A DNA stretch of 64,000 bases, from contig NZ_CP119676.1 of the NCBI RefSeq assembly GCF_029318635.1, positions 2,927,001 through 2,991,000 on the forward strand, read 5' to 3'. Below the pieces are notes generated by a model, which was given only the letters and a program-made list of their open reading frames with translations, was not told where the DNA came from and searched no databases. The stretch is from Varunaivibrio sulfuroxidans. GTDB taxonomy: Bacteria > Pseudomonadota > Alphaproteobacteria > Rhodospirillales > Magnetovibrionaceae. Positions 25,379 through 34,428 of this stretch are shown piece by piece. The position numbers were made by a program, and so were the translations under genes. Position 1 is the first letter of the stretch; every line of letters starts with the position of its first letter.

Positions 25379-27220
25379 ATGCAAAGAACGATTAAGAATT
25401 TCATGGCGGCGGGGATATTCTCCGCCGGTGCGTTGATGTCGTCGAGCGCGCTGGCCGCCGGCGGCGTCGCCGCGGTCGAATTCATCGGCATGCCCGCGCC
25501 GACGACCGCCGCAAAGATGACCAAGACCTACAGCGACGCCAAGGTCGAGGTGCGCTATGCCGACGGTCGGGTGGAAACCAAGAATCTGGACTATGTCACG
25601 CTGTTCAACAATATCGACAAGGTCGGCTCGAATCCGAACGAGGCGGGCCAGCTCTATGACGTCAAGGGCGCGCCGATCAAGGATATGAACGGCGATCCGG
25701 TGGTCGCCGAGACCCCCGACGCCAACAGCTTGCTGATGCTGCCGGGCGGCGATGTGTACCTCGTCACCCACTGGGAATACGATTGGCTGCTGAAAAACGG
25801 CGAGATCGCCTACAAGGCCAAAAACTGGTATTCGCGCATGCCGATGAGCATGTCGTTGACCAAAATTTCGCAGGACGTCGCTAGCGGGCGGCTGAAGGCG
25901 GTCGATCAAAGCAACGTCGATTTTTCCGGGGTCGGCGGTTTGTGGATTCCCTGCGCGGGCTCGCAATCGCCCTGGAATACCCACCTGGGGTCCGAGGAAG
26001 ATTACGATCTGTTCAAACGCTCGAAGGTCGATAAGGCGATCAAGGGCCTTAGCGATCTGTATTTCGATGGTCAAAAGAAAGCCAACCCCTATCAGTACGG
26101 ACATATCGTCGAGGTCAGCGTGAACCCCGGCGGCGAAACCCAGGTGGTCAAGCATTTCGCCATGGGCCGCGCCAGTTGGGAAAAATCTCGGGTGTTGTCG
26201 GACGAACGGACCGTCTATTTCGGCGATGACGGCGCCTATACCGGCTTGTTCATGTTTATCGCCGATCGTCCCGGCGATCTCAGTGTGGGCACGCTATACG
26301 CGGCGAAGTGGAATCAGGTTTCCGACAAGCACGCCGGCGAGGCGAAGCTGACTTGGATTCGCCTCGGTCATGGCTCCGACAGCGAGATCGAGAAGTTGGC
26401 CAATCAGGAGAAATTCTCCGGCAGCGAAAGCACGATTTTCGAATTCGCCGACGAACCCAAGCCCGGCTTCAAGCGCATCCGCGCCGGCCTGAAGAAGAAA
26501 GACGAGTTCGTGCGCCTGCGCCCGGGCAAGGAAAAAGCCGCGGCTTTTCTGGAATCGCGGCGCTATGCGGCTTATCTCGGGGCGACAACGGAATTCAATA
26601 AGATGGAAGGCGTCGCTTTTGATCCGACCAACCGCACGGTTTATATTGCGATGTCTTACATGGAAAAGGGCATGACCCCGCACGATGGCGGTCCGAAGGA
26701 CGACATTCGTATTCCGAAACTCAAGGCGGGTGCAACCTTTGCCTTGACTTTGGATAGGGGCGTTAAGGACTCCGAAGGGCGTCCGATCGACAGCGATTTG
26801 GTCGCCGTGTACATGGGCGGTGTGCCCGAACTGGTCGGCGTCGATATGGCGAAAATGGACGCCATGGGCAACTCCGCCGAACTCAACAAGGTGGCCAATC
26901 CCGATAACCTGTATTTCTCCGACAAGATGCGCACGCTGTTCATCGGTGAGGACAGCGGCATGCACGCCAACAATTATCTGTGGGCGTTCAATGTCGATAG
27001 CCGGAAGCTGTCGCGTATCCTTTCGACCCCGATCGGTGCCGAATCGACCGGGCTCCAGGTGGTCGAGAACCTGGGCGGGCACGCCTACATCATGAGCAAC
27101 TTCCAACACGCCGGAGAGCGCGTCGATGTCGCCGACAAGGCGCTGAAGGCGGAGATCATGCAAAGGACCGACCGGCAAAAAGCGTCGGTGGGGTACATCG
27201 GGGGCATCCCCGGTCTCTAA
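25379..27220 (+). CDS. PhoX-like (DUF839) periplasmic protein
   Basis: Exported protein of 613 residues of the DUF839/PhoX superfamily, which includes Ca/Fe-dependent alkaline phosphatases. Signal peptide MQRTIKNFMAAGIFSAGALM then SSSALAA. Recognisable segments are GGLWIPCAGSQSPWNTHLGSEE, FGDDGAYTGLFMFIAD, KMEGVAFDPTNRTVYIAMSYME and LFIGEDSGMHANNYLWAF, which carry the acidic metal ligands of the beta-propeller. Phosphatase activity is not proved. I prefer ATG 25379 (6 bases after GGAGGG) over the ATG one codon earlier. A dihaem cytochrome gene follows 177 bases later. Confidence 0.88.
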   Translation: MQRTIKNFMAAGIFSAGALMSSSALAAGGVAAVEFIGMPAPTTAAKMTKTYSDAKVEVRYADGRVETKNLDYVTLFNNIDKVGSNPNEAGQLYDVKGAPIKDMNGDPVVAETPDANSLLMLPGGDVYLVTHWEYDWLLKNGEIAYKAKNWYSRMPMSMSLTKISQDVASGRLKAVDQSNVDFSGVGGLWIPCAGSQSPWNTHLGSEEDYDLFKRSKVDKAIKGLSDLYFDGQKKANPYQYGHIVEVSVNPGGETQVVKHFAMGRASWEKSRVLSDERTVYFGDDGAYTGLFMFIADRPGDLSVGTLYAAKWNQVSDKHAGEAKLTWIRLGHGSDSEIEKLANQEKFSGSESTIFEFADEPKPGFKRIRAGLKKKDEFVRLRPGKEKAAAFLESRRYAAYLGATTEFNKMEGVAFDPTNRTVYIAMSYMEKGMTPHDGGPKDDIRIPKLKAGATFALTLDRGVKDSEGRPIDSDLVAVYMGGVPELVGVDMAKMDAMGNSAELNKVANPDNLYFSDKMRTLFIGEDSGMHANNYLWAFNVDSRKLSRILSTPIGAESTGLQVVENLGGHAYIMSNFQHAGERVDVADKALKAEIMQRTDRQKASVGYIGGIPGL

Positions 27221-27397
27221 GCTCTCGATCCTGGCAAGAATGGGGGCGGGGGGAGACATCCTTCCGCCTTCTTCTTCATGGGGTTACCCATTCACAGGGT
27301 TACCCACGTCTCGTCCGCTGCGTTCAGGATATGTTCAGCGCCCGCCCGTTAGGGTGCCTCTTATTTAAGAAATCACCAACGCAAAGGACCGACGACC

Positions 27398-27865
27398 ATG
27401 ATGAAAAAGCTCTTGGCCATAGCTGTGATTTTACCGGCGCTCGCCGTATCGTCGCTGGCGTGGGCGGATAACGATAACGACGAACGGGGAAATAAGGTGG
27501 GACAGGCGAGCATGGTAGTCTCCGATGCGATCACCAAACACGAATGTTCGGCGTGTCACATGCCCTATCCTCCGGCTCTTTTACCGGCTCGCTCATGGAA
27601 AAAAATCATGACCAACCTGAGCAATCACTTCGGTGAAGACGCCTCGTTGGATAAAAAAACGCGTATTCATATCGAACGCTACATGATGGCGATGGCGCCG
27701 CGCAATGGTGGTAATGATTCGCTGCGGATCAGTAAACAGCGTTGGTTCGTCGGCACCCATCGCGGCGTCGAGGCGCGTTATGTGGGACCGGGCAAGCGGG
27801 TGCAGACCATTTCCAACTGCAAGGCCTGCCACAGCGGTGCGGAAAAGGGCTGGTACGGCGAGTGA
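27398..27865 (+). CDS. Dihaem cytochrome c
   Basis: Periplasmic dihaem cytochrome of 155 residues. Signal peptide of about 23 residues (LLAIAVILPALAVSSLAWA). Haem sites CSACH at residues 50-54 and CKACH at 141-145. The spacing and the ECSACHMPYPPALLPARSW segment match the DHC family (dihaem cytochrome). Such proteins usually pass electrons with a cytochrome b561, which is not found here. A strong hairpin terminator lies about 80 bases downstream. Its physical link to the PhoX-like gene is suggestive only. Confidence 0.92.
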   Translation: MMKKLLAIAVILPALAVSSLAWADNDNDERGNKVGQASMVVSDAITKHECSACHMPYPPALLPARSWKKIMTNLSNHFGEDASLDKKTRIHIERYMMAMAPRNGGNDSLRISKQRWFVGTHRGVEARYVGPGKRVQTISNCKACHSGAEKGWYGE

Positions 27866-27901
27866 CGTCGGACAGACCGTTTTAGGACGGCGGGAGGTAT
27901 C

Positions 27902-27937
27902 CCGAGAGAAGCTATCCCCCCCGAGAGAAGCTATCCC
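27902..27937 (+). repeat. 17-bp direct repeat, two copies
   Basis: CCGAGAGAAGCTATCCC occurs at 27902-27918 and again at 27921-27937, separated by two bases, between the cytochrome gene and its terminator. It looks like a local duplication. Confidence 0.85.
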
Positions 27938-27945
27938 AAGACAGG

Positions 27946-27972
27946 GGGCGCCGGAGAAATCCGGCGCCCTTT
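27946..27972 (+). terminator. Rho-independent terminator of the dihaem cytochrome gene
   Basis: Stem GGGCGCCGG / CCGGCGCCC with a six-base loop (AGAAAT), followed by TTT. The run of T is short, so efficiency is uncertain. Confidence 0.7.
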
Positions 27973-28024
27973 GGCGTGTGGGAGCATTCGGGAGCATTCG
28001 GGGGCGGTGTCCGATCGGACCGTC

Positions 28025-29524
28025 TTACGTCGCTTCCAGGTAGCGCGCCTTGAGATGATTTTTGAAGATGTCGGCGTCGAGCGCTTTTCCCGTCGCCGCG
28101 GTAATGATATCCGTGCTCGATGCGCTGGACGCCCGTTCGTGGACGTGGCTTCGCAGCCAGCCGAGTAGGGGCGCGAAGTTCCCCCGGGCGATAGCGTCCG
28201 GCAATCCGGGTTGCGCCTTTCGGGCGGCGTCGAACAACTGGGCCGCGGTCATCGCGCCCAGGGTGTAGGTCGGAAAATAGCCCCACGCCCCGTCATACCA
28301 ATGAATATCCTGTAGGCACCCCAGGCGATCGTTGGGTGGGGTGATCCCGAGCAGGGCGTGCAGGCCCTCGTTCCATGCCCCGGGCAGTTCTTCGAGGCGC
28401 ATGTCGCCGCCGATCAGGGCCTTTTCCAAACGGTAGCGTAAAATCACATGGGCGGGATAGGTCACCTCGTCGGCGTCAACGCGGATGAAACCCGGCTCGA
28501 CACGGGTGTATAGGCGCGCCAAGTTGTCGGCCGTCCACGCCGGCCCTTGGGCGTCAAAGGCTTTGCGCATTATGGGCGCGGCGAAACTGAGGAACTGGAG
28601 CGAACGGCAGGCCTGCATTTCCATCAGCAAGGACTGACTCTCGTGCAAGCTCATGCCGCGCGCCTTGCCGACGGGTTGGCGGCTCCATTGCGTCGGCAGT
28701 CCGCGTTCGTACAGGGCGTGCCCCGTTTCATGGATGACCCCCATGAGAGAAGAGGCGAAATCGTCTTCGCTGTAACGGGTGGTAATGCGCACGTCGTCGG
28801 GAACGCCGCCGCAAAAAGGATGGAGGCTAACGTCGAGCCGACCGTGTTCGAAATCAAAGCCCAAGGACTTCATGATCGAAAGGCCCAACCCGCGCTGTCG
28901 GTCAATGGGAAACGGGCCGTCCAAGGGAAGGGGTGCGGGCTTGCGCGCCTGGACGTCCATGACATCGGATAGGAAATCGGGAAGAAAGGCTTCGAGGTCG
29001 GCGAAAATAGCGTCGATATCGTGGGCGCGGCCATCGGGCTCGTACTCGTCGAGCAAGGCGTCGTACACCGAAACGCCTAATTTTTCCGCCTTCGCCGCGC
29101 CGACCTCGCGGGTCAGCGCCAGCACCTCCTTCATGAACGGCAGGACGCGGGCGAAATCGTTTTCCGCGCGGGCGCCGCGCCATACCGTTTCGCATGCCGA
29201 ACAGGCGCGCGAGAGCGCCTCGACCAGGGTGTCGTCGATGGCCGTGGCGTGAACCCAGCGTCGGCGCATTTCGGTGATATTGGCGCGCTGCCATGGGTCG
29301 AGGTCGCTCTGCGTGGCCGCCGCGCCGAGAAGATCGGCCATCTCGGGCGCGCAGAGCATGGCGTGGCCCAGGGTTTTGAGAACGGCCAACTGTTCGGCGC
29401 GGCTTTCCGCACCGCCGGCGGGCATCATTGCCGACATGTCCCAGTGCAACATGGCCGATGCGCCTTCCAGCGCGTCGAGGCGCGCGAACCGCGCTTCGAG
29501 GTCTCGATAGGGTGTTTTTTGCAT
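28025..29524 (-). CDS. M32 family carboxypeptidase (Taq type)
   Basis: Zinc carboxypeptidase of 499 residues. The metal site HETGH lies in SLMGVIHETGHALYERGLP, with the downstream Glu in the GMSLHESQSLLMEMQ segment. Other family motifs: LHWDMSAMMPAGG near the N-terminus and PTYTLGAMTAAQLF near the C-terminus. No signal peptide is seen, so it is cytosolic. It starts 12 bases after ctaB; this position behind the oxidase genes may be chance or an operon tail. The ATG at 29524 is preceded by a TTG, which I take to be outside the gene. Confidence 0.95.
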   Translation of the reverse strand: MQKTPYRDLEARFARLDALEGASAMLHWDMSAMMPAGGAESRAEQLAVLKTLGHAMLCAPEMADLLGAAATQSDLDPWQRANITEMRRRWVHATAIDDTLVEALSRACSACETVWRGARAENDFARVLPFMKEVLALTREVGAAKAEKLGVSVYDALLDEYEPDGRAHDIDAIFADLEAFLPDFLSDVMDVQARKPAPLPLDGPFPIDRQRGLGLSIMKSLGFDFEHGRLDVSLHPFCGGVPDDVRITTRYSEDDFASSLMGVIHETGHALYERGLPTQWSRQPVGKARGMSLHESQSLLMEMQACRSLQFLSFAAPIMRKAFDAQGPAWTADNLARLYTRVEPGFIRVDADEVTYPAHVILRYRLEKALIGGDMRLEELPGAWNEGLHALLGITPPNDRLGCLQDIHWYDGAWGYFPTYTLGAMTAAQLFDAARKAQPGLPDAIARGNFAPLLGWLRSHVHERASSASSTDIITAATGKALDADIFKNHLKARYLEAT

Positions 29525-29536
29525 CAATGCGTCCGT

Positions 29537-30499
29537 TTAGCCGATCAGGCGATCCAGAGGAAAGTAGATCGTCTTGTCTAGCAAAAGGGCGGCGAAGATC
29601 AAAAACAAATAAAGGATGGTAAAGAAAAACATCCCTCGTGCGCGCCGTTCGTCGGTGTCGCGAAGCAGGCATACGGCGTGGCGGATCAGGCACGTTCCCA
29701 ACGCCAGCGCCGCCAGGGCGTAAAAAATGCCGGACAGTCCGATCAACGTGGGGATCAAGGTCACCGGCGTCAGCAAGAGGGTGTACAGAAGAATCTGGAT
29801 TTTTGTTTTTCTCGCGCCGACCACGACGGGCATCATCGGAACGCCGACTTTCTCATAATCGCCACGCCGAAAGAGCGCCAATGCCCAGGTATGCGGCGGC
29901 GTCCATAAAAAGATGATGGCGAACAAAATGCCCGACGCGAAGGTGAACTCGCCGGTCGCCGCGACCCAGCCGATCATCGGCGGGAAGGCCCCCGCCGCGC
30001 CGCCGATAACGATGTTCTGCGGGGTGCGCCGTTTCAGCCAGATGGTATAGACGAAGATATAGTAAAAAATGGTGAACGCCAGGAGTCCAGCGGCCCGGGT
30101 TTCGACGAACATATACATTACGGCGACTGACGCCACCGCCAGGATGACGCCGAACGTCAAGGCTTTGTCCGGTTCGATTTTCCCCGCCGGAATGGGACGC
30201 TTTTTCGTTCGTTCCATAGCGATATCGATGTCGCGGTCATACCACATGTTGATTGCGCCCGATGCGCCCGCGCCGACGGCGATGCATACAATGGCGATCA
30301 ACGCCTTTAGGGGATCGACCTGTACCGGGGCCAGCATCATACCGACCAGGGCGGTGAAGACGACCAGCGCCATGACGCGTGGTTTCAAGAGATTGGCGTA
30401 GTCCGCCATGCGAAAGCGGATGCTGTCGCGTTCGGCGGCGACCGTGCCGATACCTTCGGCCAGGCCGTTTTTGTGTGTCGTGTCTTGAGATACGATCAT
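29537..30499 (-). CDS. ctaB: Heme O synthase (protoheme IX farnesyltransferase)
   Basis: Membrane prenyltransferase of the UbiA family, 320 residues, that attaches farnesyl to heme B to give heme O for the cox genes upstream. The metal-diphosphate motif NMWYDRDIDIAMERTKKRP is clear, and there are about nine hydrophobic segments. GGGAGAG precedes the ATG. It is in the minus-strand respiratory block downstream of the oxidase-like protein gene. A heme A synthase gene is not in the window. Confidence 0.96.
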   Translation of the reverse strand: MIVSQDTTHKNGLAEGIGTVAAERDSIRFRMADYANLLKPRVMALVVFTALVGMMLAPVQVDPLKALIAIVCIAVGAGASGAINMWYDRDIDIAMERTKKRPIPAGKIEPDKALTFGVILAVASVAVMYMFVETRAAGLLAFTIFYYIFVYTIWLKRRTPQNIVIGGAAGAFPPMIGWVAATGEFTFASGILFAIIFLWTPPHTWALALFRRGDYEKVGVPMMPVVVGARKTKIQILLYTLLLTPVTLIPTLIGLSGIFYALAALALGTCLIRHAVCLLRDTDERRARGMFFFTILYLFLIFAALLLDKTIYFPLDRLIG

Positions 30500-30617
30500 T
30501 GTGCTCTCCCTCCCCTGGGTACAAATCCCGTGATTGGAACCCTATTGTTTTCGTACCGGTCCCTTGTGCCGCCAGGCCTATGCGGCGCCTGGTTTAGAAA
30601 TTGCGAATTACAATTGT

Positions 30618-32057
30618 TTAAATCCTTTCAGGGCGCCGGATTAAGGATGATCCGACAACCCAGACAAAAAGCGCGCCGCCGATCACCGCCAGCAGGCCGC
30701 CCGCGCCGTTCAATCCCATACCGATCTTGGCGGCCAGCGCGCTCAGGTCTTGCGCCGCGCCGGCGACCTTGCGCGCCGTGCCGTAATCCCCGGCGATGAA
30801 CAGACCCACCGCCGCGGTGCTTTGTCCGACGAAGAAACACCAAATCGTGGCGAACAACAGTTTTCCCGCTTTCGGCTTACGCCCCAGAAGGGGCAGAAAA
30901 ACGCTGTAGAACATGCCGATAAACGCCAGGGTCAAGCCCGCGATGATGGCGTGGTAGTGTCCCGGCGTGCGGGTGTCCGCGCCATCGACGAACAGGCCGA
31001 AAACGCCGCCCATGGCGAAAACCAGAGGAGACAGCGTAAGGCATAAAAATCCGGGATCGCGCCACGGCAGTTTTTCGCCCGCGCGGCGATGCTTAAGTAG
31101 ATTGATCAGTCCGAACAGCGCGACGACGGCGGGCGCGGGGCCAAGGGCGTATTGAAGGTGGGTGAACGCCATGATCTGCCCGCCGGAGAACATATCGAAG
31201 GCGAGGTAAAACCCAAGCGAACTCACCACCGCCAGCATTAACCATGCTAGGGCGGCGATCGCGACCATGGGACACACCGGCGCGCGCCCGAGGGCGGTCG
31301 CCCCCAGAGCGTACCACGCCCCGATCAGCAGGGCTGTGTTGACGAATTGAAGGATGTGACCGCCCCCCCAAAACAGATCCTCGTTGAACGGATGGCCGAT
31401 GGGGGTTCCCGCCAGATTTTTCCACGCCCATAGCACATAAATCACGGCGAACAGAAAGAAAACGGCGGCGGCGATGGCGGCCAGATTGAGCACGTCGAAA
31501 CGATGGGCCGCCGTGCGCGATGGGGCCGGAATGTTAAGCAAAAGTCGGATCGCCATGAGCGCCATGGCCGCCCCCAACACGCCCAGCGCCATGTAGTAGA
31601 GCGGGTCGGTGATGACCGGGATGTAATTGTTCAAGGTCGGCTGGCCGCGGTTCATCAAGGCCGGTACGAACAGAAAAACAAAGGCGACGACCGCACCACG
31701 AAAGGCAAGATACCCAAGAGGCCTGAAGCGGGGTGCGCCGCCCGATAGGCGCACCGTCGCCAAGTGTGCGATGGCGGCGAAGACGCATAGAAAAAAGACG
31801 ACGAATGAAAATACGACATGAACCACCAGCCCTTTTTTGAAAAAATTTAGGGGCCAGGGGAAAAAATCCTGAATATCGGGAACGCGTGAAAACGCAAGCA
31901 GCAGGGCGAAGGTCCCGGCGATCGCCAAGGCGCCGATGGCGAGCGCCATCCATCGCATCAACTCGTTGCGGTTGGTCGGATCGTCCATCGCCTCGGCGTA
32001 GCGTTCGAACAAAGGGGGGCGGGGCGATGATGGGGCGTGATCACATCTGCTAAGCAT
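30618..32057 (-). CDS. Heme-copper oxidase subunit I-like membrane protein with atypical metal site
   Basis: Integral membrane protein of 479 residues with about 12 transmembrane helices, distantly like subunit I of cbb3/NorB-type oxidases. Histidines in the expected helices: H80 (VVHVVFSFVVFFL, low-spin heme), H234 (WGGGHILQFVN, first CuB position), and H367/H369 (TPGHYHAIIAGLTL, heme ligands). The helix VII pair is missing; only H300 (AFTHLQY) is there. No subunit II or cytochrome c gene of its own is nearby. The start overlaps the end of the DUF420 gene; an alternative ATG is codon 24 with GAGGCG upstream. NCBI pipelines would probably call it cbb3-type subunit I. Catalytic function is uncertain. 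Confidence 0.8.
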   Translation of the reverse strand: MLSRCDHAPSSPRPPLFERYAEAMDDPTNRNELMRWMALAIGALAIAGTFALLLAFSRVPDIQDFFPWPLNFFKKGLVVHVVFSFVVFFLCVFAAIAHLATVRLSGGAPRFRPLGYLAFRGAVVAFVFLFVPALMNRGQPTLNNYIPVITDPLYYMALGVLGAAMALMAIRLLLNIPAPSRTAAHRFDVLNLAAIAAAVFFLFAVIYVLWAWKNLAGTPIGHPFNEDLFWGGGHILQFVNTALLIGAWYALGATALGRAPVCPMVAIAALAWLMLAVVSSLGFYLAFDMFSGGQIMAFTHLQYALGPAPAVVALFGLINLLKHRRAGEKLPWRDPGFLCLTLSPLVFAMGGVFGLFVDGADTRTPGHYHAIIAGLTLAFIGMFYSVFLPLLGRKPKAGKLLFATIWCFFVGQSTAAVGLFIAGDYGTARKVAGAAQDLSALAAKIGMGLNGAGGLLAVIGGALFVWVVGSSLIRRPERI

Positions 32058-32478
32058 AGGGGTACAACCGCACGGCTAAAAAATAAACGACGACGCCGGA
32101 TGCGGCGGTAAACGCCCATAGCGGCCAGGTGATGCGGACGATTTTTTTGTGCCGCTCGATCTCTCCCTTGGCGGCGCGCCATACGGCCAGCGGCACCAAG
32201 GGAACGATGGCGGCGGCGCCGATGACATGGATAAGTAGGATGGTGAAATAGATAGGGCGGATAATTCCGTGTCCGCCGAACCGGGCGAGGCCGGAATTGG
32301 CGTGGTAGATGATGTAAAAAGTCAAGAAAACGACGGAAACGGCCAGCGCCGAAATCATCGCTTTTTTGTGCGCTTGACGATTGCCGTTTTTGATCAATAT
32401 CCGTCCCGCGATCAACAGGATCAGCGTGAGGGCGTTCAGCGCCGCGAGAATGTGCGGAAACGTTGAAATTTGAATCAT
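32050..32478 (-). CDS. DUF420 membrane protein
   Basis: A 142-residue membrane protein with four predicted transmembrane helices. The signatures FPHILAALNALTLILLIAGR, HKKAMISALAVSVVFL and RHKKIVRITWPLWAFTAASG mark DUF420 (COG2322). Its Gram-positive homologues (CtaM) are needed for oxidase maturation, so a role in assembly of the cox complex is likely. Its last bases overlap the start of the oxidase-like gene, so translation is coupled. It follows the 38-residue peptide gene by 71 bases. Confidence 0.92.
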   Translation of the reverse strand: MIQISTFPHILAALNALTLILLIAGRILIKNGNRQAHKKAMISALAVSVVFLTFYIIYHANSGLARFGGHGIIRPIYFTILLIHVIGAAAIVPLVPLAVWRAAKGEIERHKKIVRITWPLWAFTAASGVVVYFLAVRLYPYA

Positions 32479-32549
32479 GAGAGGATGCCGCCTTCGGTTG
32501 CCATTACGCCTGAATCAACGGCTATGGTTTTTATGTTTTTTGAAGCGGA

Positions 32550-32666
32550 TCATGGCCCAAACTCAACGATTTTGAAGAAGATCGTCACATAAAAAAGGAG
32601 CGATATACCAAGTAAAACGGCAAATAAAGACCACTTTTTTCGTGGTGTCGTGTTGTTTTGATTCAC
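32550..32666 (-). CDS. 38-residue single-span membrane peptide in the cox operon
   Basis: A short open frame with GTG start and GGAGGG 5 bases upstream. The peptide has a charged N-terminus (TPRKKWS), one hydrophobic span (LFAVLLGISLLFYVTIFF) and ends KIVEFGP. Small one-span proteins with an LFYxxTIxK pattern lie next to coxA in many alphaproteobacterial cox operons and are thought to be assembly or small oxidase subunits. The match is by pattern only. It is shorter than most gene finders accept, but the ribosome site, position and composition support it. Confidence 0.72.
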   Translation of the reverse strand: MNQNNTTPRKKWSLFAVLLGISLLFYVTIFFKIVEFGP

Positions 32667-32792
32667 CTTAACCCTCCGCATCTTTTCTTTATTGTTTATG
32701 TCGCTTTGCGTTTACCCATCTGCCGTATGACAAAGGGGCGGGGCGGAGATCGTGTTGCGATCTCCGCCGTTTTCGCCCGTCCGCCCAGCAGG

Positions 32793-34409
32793 TCAGTCCG
32801 TGTTGTAGTTGTATGGCGTCCAATTCTCATCGACGACGACATCCTCGGGAAAATTACCCGGACCCGGAGGGTTGGGGCAGTGCGTCCATTCCAAGGATTT
32901 CGACTTCCAGGGATTGTCTTCGGCGATCGGGCCGTTGATGGCGGCGTATATGAAGTTGATAAACTGCAACAACATGCCGATTCCGATGAGAAAGGCTCCG
33001 GCGGTGGCGACTTCGTGGTAGGGCTGGAATTGCGGGAACATTTCATAATTCCAGTAGCGCCGAGGCATGCCTTCGAGACCGATAATAAACAGCGGCCAGA
33101 AGGTGACGTTGACGCCGATGAAATTGCACCAAAAACTGACCACGGCCATTTTGCTGTCGGCCAAGCGTCCCGTCATCTTCGGGAACCAGTAATAGATTCC
33201 GCCAAACAGGGCGAACGCCGAAAACAACGCCATGATGAAGTGGAAGTGAGCGTGGACGAACGATGTGTCCGACAGGTGCAAGGTCAGTGACGGCAGGGCC
33301 AGCGGAATGCCGGTTAAACCGCCGACCAGGACCAGATACAGGCAGGCCGCCGCATACATCATGGCGACGTTGTAGGTGATCGCCCCCTTGTACAAGGTGC
33401 CCCATAGGGACATCACCAAAAGCCCCACGGGCACCGAAATCAGCAGGGTGGTCACCATCATGCCCAGGCGGAGCCAGTCGGGCATTCCAGCGACGTAAAG
33501 GTGATGAACCCAGACGATACCGCCGATGGCGATAATCCCCCAAATTCCGCCGTAAACCGCGATTTTATAATTAAAAATCCGATTCTTCGACATGGTGGCG
33601 ATGATTTCGAATAAAATTCCCACCGCGGGCAGGAAGATCACGTAGACCGCAGGGTGGGAATAAAACCAGAACAAGTTCTGATAAAGCAGCACGTCACCGC
33701 CCGCGCTGGGGTCATAAAAGTGGGTGCCCAAATACTTGTCGAACAGCAAAAGCGTCACGGCGGCGGCAAGCACCGGAATAAAGACCAACTGCAGGACAAA
33801 GGCGGCGACCGTCGTCCACACGAACATATTTAATTGGTTCCATCCCATCCCCGGTGCGCGCATGTAGATCACGGTGACCAGGAAGTTGATGGCGCCCAAG
33901 ATCGACGAGAACCCCAGCAGGTGGATGGTAAACACGTAAAACGACGTGTTCGCCATCGTGGTGACCGAATAGGGAGGGTATCCCGTCCACATGATGTCGG
34001 GGCCGTCGGGAATGACCAGACTGAGCAATGCTAGGATGATGGCGAAATAAAACAGCCAAACACTGAAGGCGTTGATGCGCGGAAAGGCGACGTCCTTGGC
34101 TCCGATCATTAGTGGTAAAAAGTAATTGGCGGCGAATCCGGTCAATCCGGGGATCAAAAAGGCCAAAATCATCACCGCGCCGTGAAAGAACAGCCACCTG
34201 TTGTATTGTGTCGGATCGGTGATGAGTTGAGCGCCGACCTGGGCTTGTTCCATCCGAATCAGAAGCGCCATGATTCCGGCGACGCCGAACGCGGCCATCG
34301 ATCCGATCAGGTACAAAATGCCGATCCGCTTATGATCGGTGGTGAGTATCCACTCTTTTAAATTAAACCCGGTGTGATGGGGTAGCGTCGCACTTGCAGG
34401 TGTACTCAT
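32793..34409 (-). CDS. coxA: Cytochrome c oxidase subunit I (aa3 type)
   Basis: Catalytic subunit with heme a and the heme a3-CuB centre, 538 residues and 12 transmembrane helices. CuB ligands: His in YSHPAVYVIFLP and the pair in IVWVHHLYVAGMP. The heme ligands are in FVHAHFHFIMALFS. The motif reads YSHPAVY instead of GHPEVY: the D-channel glutamate of the A1 subfamily is absent and the Tyr-Ser pair of the A2 subfamily is present. It follows coxB by 19 bases. It is the last of the core oxidase genes before the 38-residue peptide. Confidence 0.97.
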   Translation of the reverse strand: MSTPASATLPHHTGFNLKEWILTTDHKRIGILYLIGSMAAFGVAGIMALLIRMEQAQVGAQLITDPTQYNRWLFFHGAVMILAFLIPGLTGFAANYFLPLMIGAKDVAFPRINAFSVWLFYFAIILALLSLVIPDGPDIMWTGYPPYSVTTMANTSFYVFTIHLLGFSSILGAINFLVTVIYMRAPGMGWNQLNMFVWTTVAAFVLQLVFIPVLAAAVTLLLFDKYLGTHFYDPSAGGDVLLYQNLFWFYSHPAVYVIFLPAVGILFEIIATMSKNRIFNYKIAVYGGIWGIIAIGGIVWVHHLYVAGMPDWLRLGMMVTTLLISVPVGLLVMSLWGTLYKGAITYNVAMMYAAACLYLVLVGGLTGIPLALPSLTLHLSDTSFVHAHFHFIMALFSAFALFGGIYYWFPKMTGRLADSKMAVVSFWCNFIGVNVTFWPLFIIGLEGMPRRYWNYEMFPQFQPYHEVATAGAFLIGIGMLLQFINFIYAAINGPIAEDNPWKSKSLEWTHCPNPPGPGNFPEDVVVDENWTPYNYNTD

Positions 34410-34428
34410 TGATCTCTCTCCCTCGCGA

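Noticed and set aside
27281..27306. GGGTTACCCA repeated at 27281 and 27297 as a regulator site
   Set aside because: Two short direct copies alone, without symmetry or a known partner, are too little to call an operator.
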